Assembly (NCBI GenBank): GCA_948902155.1
Contig: CAQVQZ010000114.1
Location: 1 to 7,122 of the forward strand
Length of the DNA: 7,122 bases
Reading direction: 5' to 3'
DNA from: an uncultured Oscillibacter sp.
Lineage (GTDB): Bacteria > Bacillota_A > Clostridia > Oscillospirales > Oscillospiraceae
A model generated the notes under the pieces. The model was not told the origin of the DNA. It did not search any database and saw only the letters and a program-made list of their open reading frames with translations. Both the position numbers and the translations under genes were made by a program. This document shows, one piece after another, positions 3,498 through 7,122 of the stretch (position 1 is its first letter; every line of letters begins with the position of its first letter).

Positions 3498-6365
3498 ATG
3501 ACCTGGCAAAGTCTGAGGAAACGCGCATCCGCCCTGGCCCTGGCGTCGGCCCTGGCCGTAACCGCCACGCTGCCCGCTGCGGCGGCGGAGGCCATCAGCG
3601 ACGGCGTGACCCCCACCTATGATGAAGCGTACTACGCCACTCTGGACTATTACGGCAACCTGCTGGAGGGCAGCATGGTGAAGAGCTACGCCCTGAACGG
3701 CAAAGACAGCCTGACGGACTACGGCGTCTACGACGAGGTGGTAAACCTGACGGATGCCACGGCTCCCGTGTCCGGGGAAGGGGGGAGCACCACCTTCCGC
3801 TTCGGCGGCTCCGCTCCGGACCACTTCTATTTTGAGGGCAAGACCAAGCAGCCCTTCGAGGACCTGCCCTGGACCGTCACCCTCCGCTACACCCTCAACG
3901 GCGTTCCCGCGAAGGCGGAGGACCTGGCGGGGAAGCAGGGCGTGGTGGAGATTCTCCTGGACGTGGTGCCCAACGAGCAGGCCGGCGACTACGCCCGCTA
4001 CAACTACACCCTGGCGGCCACGGCCCTCTTCAACCAGGACGACATCCTCTCCCTGGAGGCCCCCGGAGCCCAGGTCCAGCTGGTGGGCAACCTGCGGACG
4101 GTCCTCTTCCTCTGCCTGCCGGGGGAGGAACGGCACTTCACCATCCGGGTGGGCAGCGACGACTTCTCCTTCGGCGGCATGACGGTTTTGATGGTCCCCG
4201 CCACCCTGGCCCAGCTGGAGGAGATTTCCAAGCTCAGCCAGCGCAAGGACGACCTGGAAGAGGATTACCGGGCCCTCTCCGGAAGCCTGGATAACCTTCT
4301 CGACGCCCTCAACGACATCCAGAACGGCCTCTACGCCTCCGCCAAGGGCCTGGACCAGCTGGAAGCGGCCCGGCGGACCTTCTCCGGCGGCAAGGGCGCG
4401 CTGTACAGCGGCACGGACCGCCTCCGGGCGGACCTGAGCAATCTGGCGGAGCTGCTGACCCCGGTGGAGCAGAGGATGCAGGTCCTGAGCGCGACGGTGA
4501 CGGAATCCAAGACCGTCCTGAACGAGATGACGGACACGACCCGCACCCTGCAAGTCCAGCTGTCGGAGATGGAGGACGCCCTCCACGGCCTGGAGCGGGG
4601 AACGTACGACCTGAAAAACGTCATTCAACTGGCGGCGGACATGGAGGACAGCCTCCTCCGCCTGGAGCGGGCCCTGGGCGGCGCCCACGTCAGCGGCAGC
4701 GTGACCACCAACAGCAAGGCCCTGGTGCAGCAGGTGAAGAACGTCCACGGCGTTTACGCCGACAAGGACCCGGACAGCTTCTTCTCCGGGATGCTGGCCC
4801 TCCAGGGCAAGAACCCCGGCGAGATTCGGGATATCCAGTCCCTGCTGGGCCTTGACGAGGCCACGGCCTCCGCCATCGGCAAGCAGAAGGAGTGGCAGGC
4901 GGCTCAGTCGGCGAAGCAGCAGATGGACGGCCTCCACAGCATGAAAGAGAACGGCATGAGCTTCCAGGATTTCTGCGGCCAGCTGGGGGTTTCGGACAGC
5001 CAGGCCAAGCAGATGAACGACCTCTGGCTGATCTACAACAGCGGTGAAGTCGTCACCGGCAAGCGCCCGGCGTCCCCCACGGAGACCACGGCCCACAAGC
5101 CCCCGGAGCCCTCCGCGAAGGAACCGGAGGCCCCCGCCGAAGAACCCGAAACCCCCGCCCCGGAGTCTCCTGCGGCCCCCGCCGCTCCGGAGGAATCCGT
5201 TCCCTCTGAGTCGGAACCCACTCCCGCCGAGCCGGAATCCGCCCCGGAAGACCTGACGGCGCAGCTGGTATCCAACGCCCCCGGCGAGGACGGCGGCTCC
5301 GACGATTCTTCTTCTGACGACGGCGATACGTCCGGCGACAGCAGTTCGCCCGACGACGGCGGTTCGTCCGGCAGCGACGATACTCCCAGCGAAACCCCCG
5401 ACGACACGCCGGACGACGACCCCGGCACCGATACTCCCACCACGCCCCCCGAGGGCGACAAACCCGGCACAGACACCCCCACCACGCCCCCGGAAGGCGA
5501 CGACACCGGCACCGATACCCCCACCACGCCTCCCGAAGGCGACAAGCCCAGCACCCCGAAGCCCCCGGAGAACACCACGGTAGGCGGCGCGGTGGTGGAC
5601 ATCATCACCGACGGCCTGGACAGCGCCAGCGCCCGCCTGGACCGCATCCAGAGCGAGCTGAACGCCACCCTGAACGAGATCAAGGCCCCCACCTCCCGGG
5701 TGGTGGGCGACCTGGCCAACGTCTGCGCGGAGCTGGACACCCTCACCGCCAGCCTGGAGGACGCCGAGGACCTGATGGCGGCCCTGGGAGACGCCTCCGG
5801 CTCCCTGCGGGGCGTTCTGGAGGACGTGGACGCTCTGCGGGACGTGCTGAACAACTACGAGCCCACCCTCCAGGAGGCCCTGGCCAACGCCGGGACCCTG
5901 AGCACCTCCGCCGTCACCACGATTCAGGACACGGAGTCCCTGATTGCCGACGCGGAGAACCTGGCCCGCTCCACGGGCAAGGACCTGGATGCCGGGACCC
6001 AGCAGACCTTAAAGGGCCTCTCCGCCGCCCTGCGGCAGACGGCCAAGGCCCTCTCGGCCACCGGCGACGTCCGGGACGCAAAGAACACCATCACCGACAT
6101 CATCGAGGACACCTGGAACGAGTACACCGGCGACGTGAACAACATGCTGATGATGGACGCGGAGGCGGAGGCCGTCTCCCTGACGGACTGCCGGAACCCG
6201 GCCCCCAGCAGCATCCAGGTCCTCATCCGCACCCAGGAGATCAAGGCGGAGGAACCGGAGGAGGCGGACGCCGCCTCCCAGGAGAAGCCCGCCACCACCT
6301 TCTGGGGCCGGGTAGGGCAAATGTTCCGGGACTTCTGGAACGCCGTTACCGGCATCTTCCACTGA
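3498..6365 (+). CDS. Exported multi-domain coiled-coil protein, putative extracytoplasmic partner of the MMPL transporter
   Basis: A 955-residue protein of unknown function. ATG 3498 has GGAGG at 3486-3490. Residues 1-32 form a Sec signal peptide (basic start, hydrophobic core, AAA or AEA cleavage site) without a lipobox cysteine. Residues 33-235 look like a beta-rich domain, with YFEGKT, LAGKQGVVEI and LEAPGAQVQLVGNLRTVLF. Residues 238-395 are a long predicted coiled coil; 425-515 are helical. Residues 520-692 are a low-complexity linker rich in Pro, Glu, Asp, Ser and Thr, with three 14-residue repeats. Residues 699-890 form a second coiled coil, followed by SIQVLIRTQEIK and an aromatic, amphipathic end (FWGRVGQMFRDFWNAVTGIF) that may touch the membrane. 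No LPXTG or clear transmembrane anchor is seen. The MMPL gene starts 15 bases after the stop, so the two are co-transcribed. I recall similar N-terminal domains beside RND transporters of clostridia; an adaptor-like role is inference. Confidence 0.8.
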   Translation: MTWQSLRKRASALALASALAVTATLPAAAAEAISDGVTPTYDEAYYATLDYYGNLLEGSMVKSYALNGKDSLTDYGVYDEVVNLTDATAPVSGEGGSTTFRFGGSAPDHFYFEGKTKQPFEDLPWTVTLRYTLNGVPAKAEDLAGKQGVVEILLDVVPNEQAGDYARYNYTLAATALFNQDDILSLEAPGAQVQLVGNLRTVLFLCLPGEERHFTIRVGSDDFSFGGMTVLMVPATLAQLEEISKLSQRKDDLEEDYRALSGSLDNLLDALNDIQNGLYASAKGLDQLEAARRTFSGGKGALYSGTDRLRADLSNLAELLTPVEQRMQVLSATVTESKTVLNEMTDTTRTLQVQLSEMEDALHGLERGTYDLKNVIQLAADMEDSLLRLERALGGAHVSGSVTTNSKALVQQVKNVHGVYADKDPDSFFSGMLALQGKNPGEIRDIQSLLGLDEATASAIGKQKEWQAAQSAKQQMDGLHSMKENGMSFQDFCGQLGVSDSQAKQMNDLWLIYNSGEVVTGKRPASPTETTAHKPPEPSAKEPEAPAEEPETPAPESPAAPAAPEESVPSESEPTPAEPESAPEDLTAQLVSNAPGEDGGSDDSSSDDGDTSGDSSSPDDGGSSGSDDTPSETPDDTPDDDPGTDTPTTPPEGDKPGTDTPTTPPEGDDTGTDTPTTPPEGDKPSTPKPPENTTVGGAVVDIITDGLDSASARLDRIQSELNATLNEIKAPTSRVVGDLANVCAELDTLTASLEDAEDLMAALGDASGSLRGVLEDVDALRDVLNNYEPTLQEALANAGTLSTSAVTTIQDTESLIADAENLARSTGKDLDAGTQQTLKGLSAALRQTAKALSATGDVRDAKNTITDIIEDTWNEYTGDVNNMLMMDAEAEAVSLTDCRNPAPSSIQVLIRTQEIKAEEPEEADAASQEKPATTFWGRVGQMFRDFWNAVTGIFH
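5424..5549 (+). repeat. Three tandem 42-bp repeats coding for 14-residue linker units
   Basis: Copies at 5424-5465, 5466-5507 and 5508-5549 encode GTDTPTTPPEGDKP, GTDTPTTPPEGDDT and GTDTPTTPPEGDKP (residues 643-684 of the exported protein). Copies 1 and 3 give identical peptides although four codons differ in the third base. The Pro/Thr/Asp/Glu composition suggests an extended, flexible, acidic spacer between the two coiled-coil halves. Repeat number could vary between strains. Confidence 0.9.
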
Positions 6366-6380
6366 CGGGAGGGACGCGCT

Positions 6381-7122
6381 ATGGTGGAAAAAATCGCCCA
6401 TAAACTGACCCGCAAGCCCAAACTTGTGGCGCTGATCGCGGTGCTGATGCTGATTCCCTCCCTGATCGGCTTCGCCGCCACCCGCATCAACTACGACATT
6501 CTCTCGTACCTGCCCCAGGACCTGCCCTCCTCGAAGGGGGAGCAGCTGCTGGAAGACCCCTTCCAGATGGCCGCCACCAGCATGCTCATCGTGGACGGCA
6601 TGCCTGCGGGCTACACGAACCGCCTGCTCCAGGACATCAAGGACGTCCCCGGCGTCTCCAGCGCCGTGTGGGTGAGCAACCTGGTGGGCATCCAGGTGCC
6701 GGTGGAGATGATTCCCGTGGACTTCCGGGACCTGTTCTTCTCCGGCCAGGCCACCATGATGCTGATTCAGTACGACCACCCCGGAGCCTCCGACGAGACC
6801 ATGGAGTCCATCGAGCAGGTCCGGAAGGTGTGCAACGAGCGCTGCTTCCTGGCGGGCTTCTCTGTGGTCATCAAGGACACCCGGGACGTGATGGACGGCG
6901 AGCTGCCCATCTTCGTGGGCCTTGCGGTGCTGCTGGCCCTGATTGCCATGAGCGTCACCCTGGAATCCACGGTGCTGCCCTTCGTGTACCTGGCCAGCAT
7001 CGGCATGGCGGTGGTCTACAACTTCGGCAGCAACGTCTTCTTAGGACAAATCTCCTACATCACCAAAGCCATCGCCGCCGTCCTCCAGCTGGGCGTGACC
7101 ATGGACTACTCCATCTTCCTCT
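6381..7122 (+). CDS. MMPL-family RND transporter, N-terminal part (runs off the window)
   Basis: The frame is open from ATG 6381 to the window end: 247 residues with no stop. GGGAGGG at 6367-6373 is the ribosome binding site. Residues 14-33 are the first membrane helix. Residues about 35-175 form an extracytoplasmic domain starting INYDILSYLPQDLPSSKGEQ, the usual post-TM1 region of MMPL/HAE3-type exporters. Helices follow at about 176-193, 196-217 and 227-247. The motif QLGVTMDYSIFL (236-247) is characteristic of MMPL transporters; Asp242 in the DY pair corresponds to the proton-relay aspartate of this superfamily. The extracytoplasmic domain has Cys151 and Cys155, a possible disulfide. The protein should use the proton gradient to export a lipid, peptide or toxic compound; the substrate cannot be told. 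It follows the exported coiled-coil gene by 15 bases and shares its TetR-controlled promoter. Confidence 0.92.
   Translation, partial: MVEKIAHKLTRKPKLVALIAVLMLIPSLIGFAATRINYDILSYLPQDLPSSKGEQLLEDPFQMAATSMLIVDGMPAGYTNRLLQDIKDVPGVSSAVWVSNLVGIQVPVEMIPVDFRDLFFSGQATMMLIQYDHPGASDETMESIEQVRKVCNERCFLAGFSVVIKDTRDVMDGELPIFVGLAVLLALIAMSVTLESTVLPFVYLASIGMAVVYNFGSNVFLGQISYITKAIAAVLQLGVTMDYSIFL

Noticed and set aside
3480..5096. Minus-strand open frame of 538 codons opposite the exported-protein gene
   Set aside because: It is a shadow of a GC-rich gene read antisense: Val/Leu/Gln/Gly/His-rich, no domain, no ribosome binding site, while the plus strand has a signal peptide and coherent domains.
5033..5854. 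Minus-strand Ser/Val/Gly-rich open frame of 273 codons
   Set aside because: It is the antisense reading of the repetitive Pro/Thr/Asp linker and has no ribosome binding site or recognisable domain.

Overview
The window is GC-rich bacterial DNA with strong GGAGG-type ribosome binding sites, canonical sigma-A promoters in short AT-rich islands, and several small palindromic repeats between genes. The gene content (a CUT1-type sugar ABC permease, sialic acid catabolism genes, paired small TetR regulators, and an exported coiled-coil protein next to an MMPL/RND transporter) points to a high-GC gut Firmicute, most likely Oscillospiraceae (Flavonifractor, Lawsonibacter or Pseudoflavonifractor type). 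That assignment is inference from style and memory, not from a search.

Left part (1-1756, + strand): the end of a sialic acid / amino sugar utilisation operon. It holds the last 56 codons of an ABC sugar permease, a YhcH/NanQ-type protein (321-779) and N-acetylneuraminate lyase NanA (791-1699). A perfect 14-bp hairpin with a T-rich tail (1719-1756) closes the operon. The permease would import the sugar, the NanQ-like protein would convert its anomer, and NanA would split it into N-acetylmannosamine and pyruvate. NanE, NanK and the rest of the transporter are not in the window.

Middle part (1757-2175): no gene. It carries a two-hairpin palindromic element (1791-1837) whose architecture matches one at 234-278, and two 109-bp direct repeats (1896-2004 and 2034-2142, about 94% identical) that have imperfect inverted, hairpin-forming ends and look like a MITE or REP-type element.

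Right part (2176-7122): a divergent regulator/transporter module. Two TetR-family genes on the minus strand overlap by 4 bp (ATGA). Facing away from them are a 955-residue exported protein of unknown function and the start of an MMPL-family RND transporter. The intergenic region (3333-3497) contains two near-consensus promoters, one per strand, whose -10 boxes overlap by 4 bp, and a 22-bp quasi-palindrome touching the plus-strand -35 box that is a good candidate TetR operator. The simplest model is a ligand-responsive export system: the two TetR proteins control themselves and the transporter, and the exported coiled-coil protein acts as its extracytoplasmic partner. This module is the most interesting content of the window.
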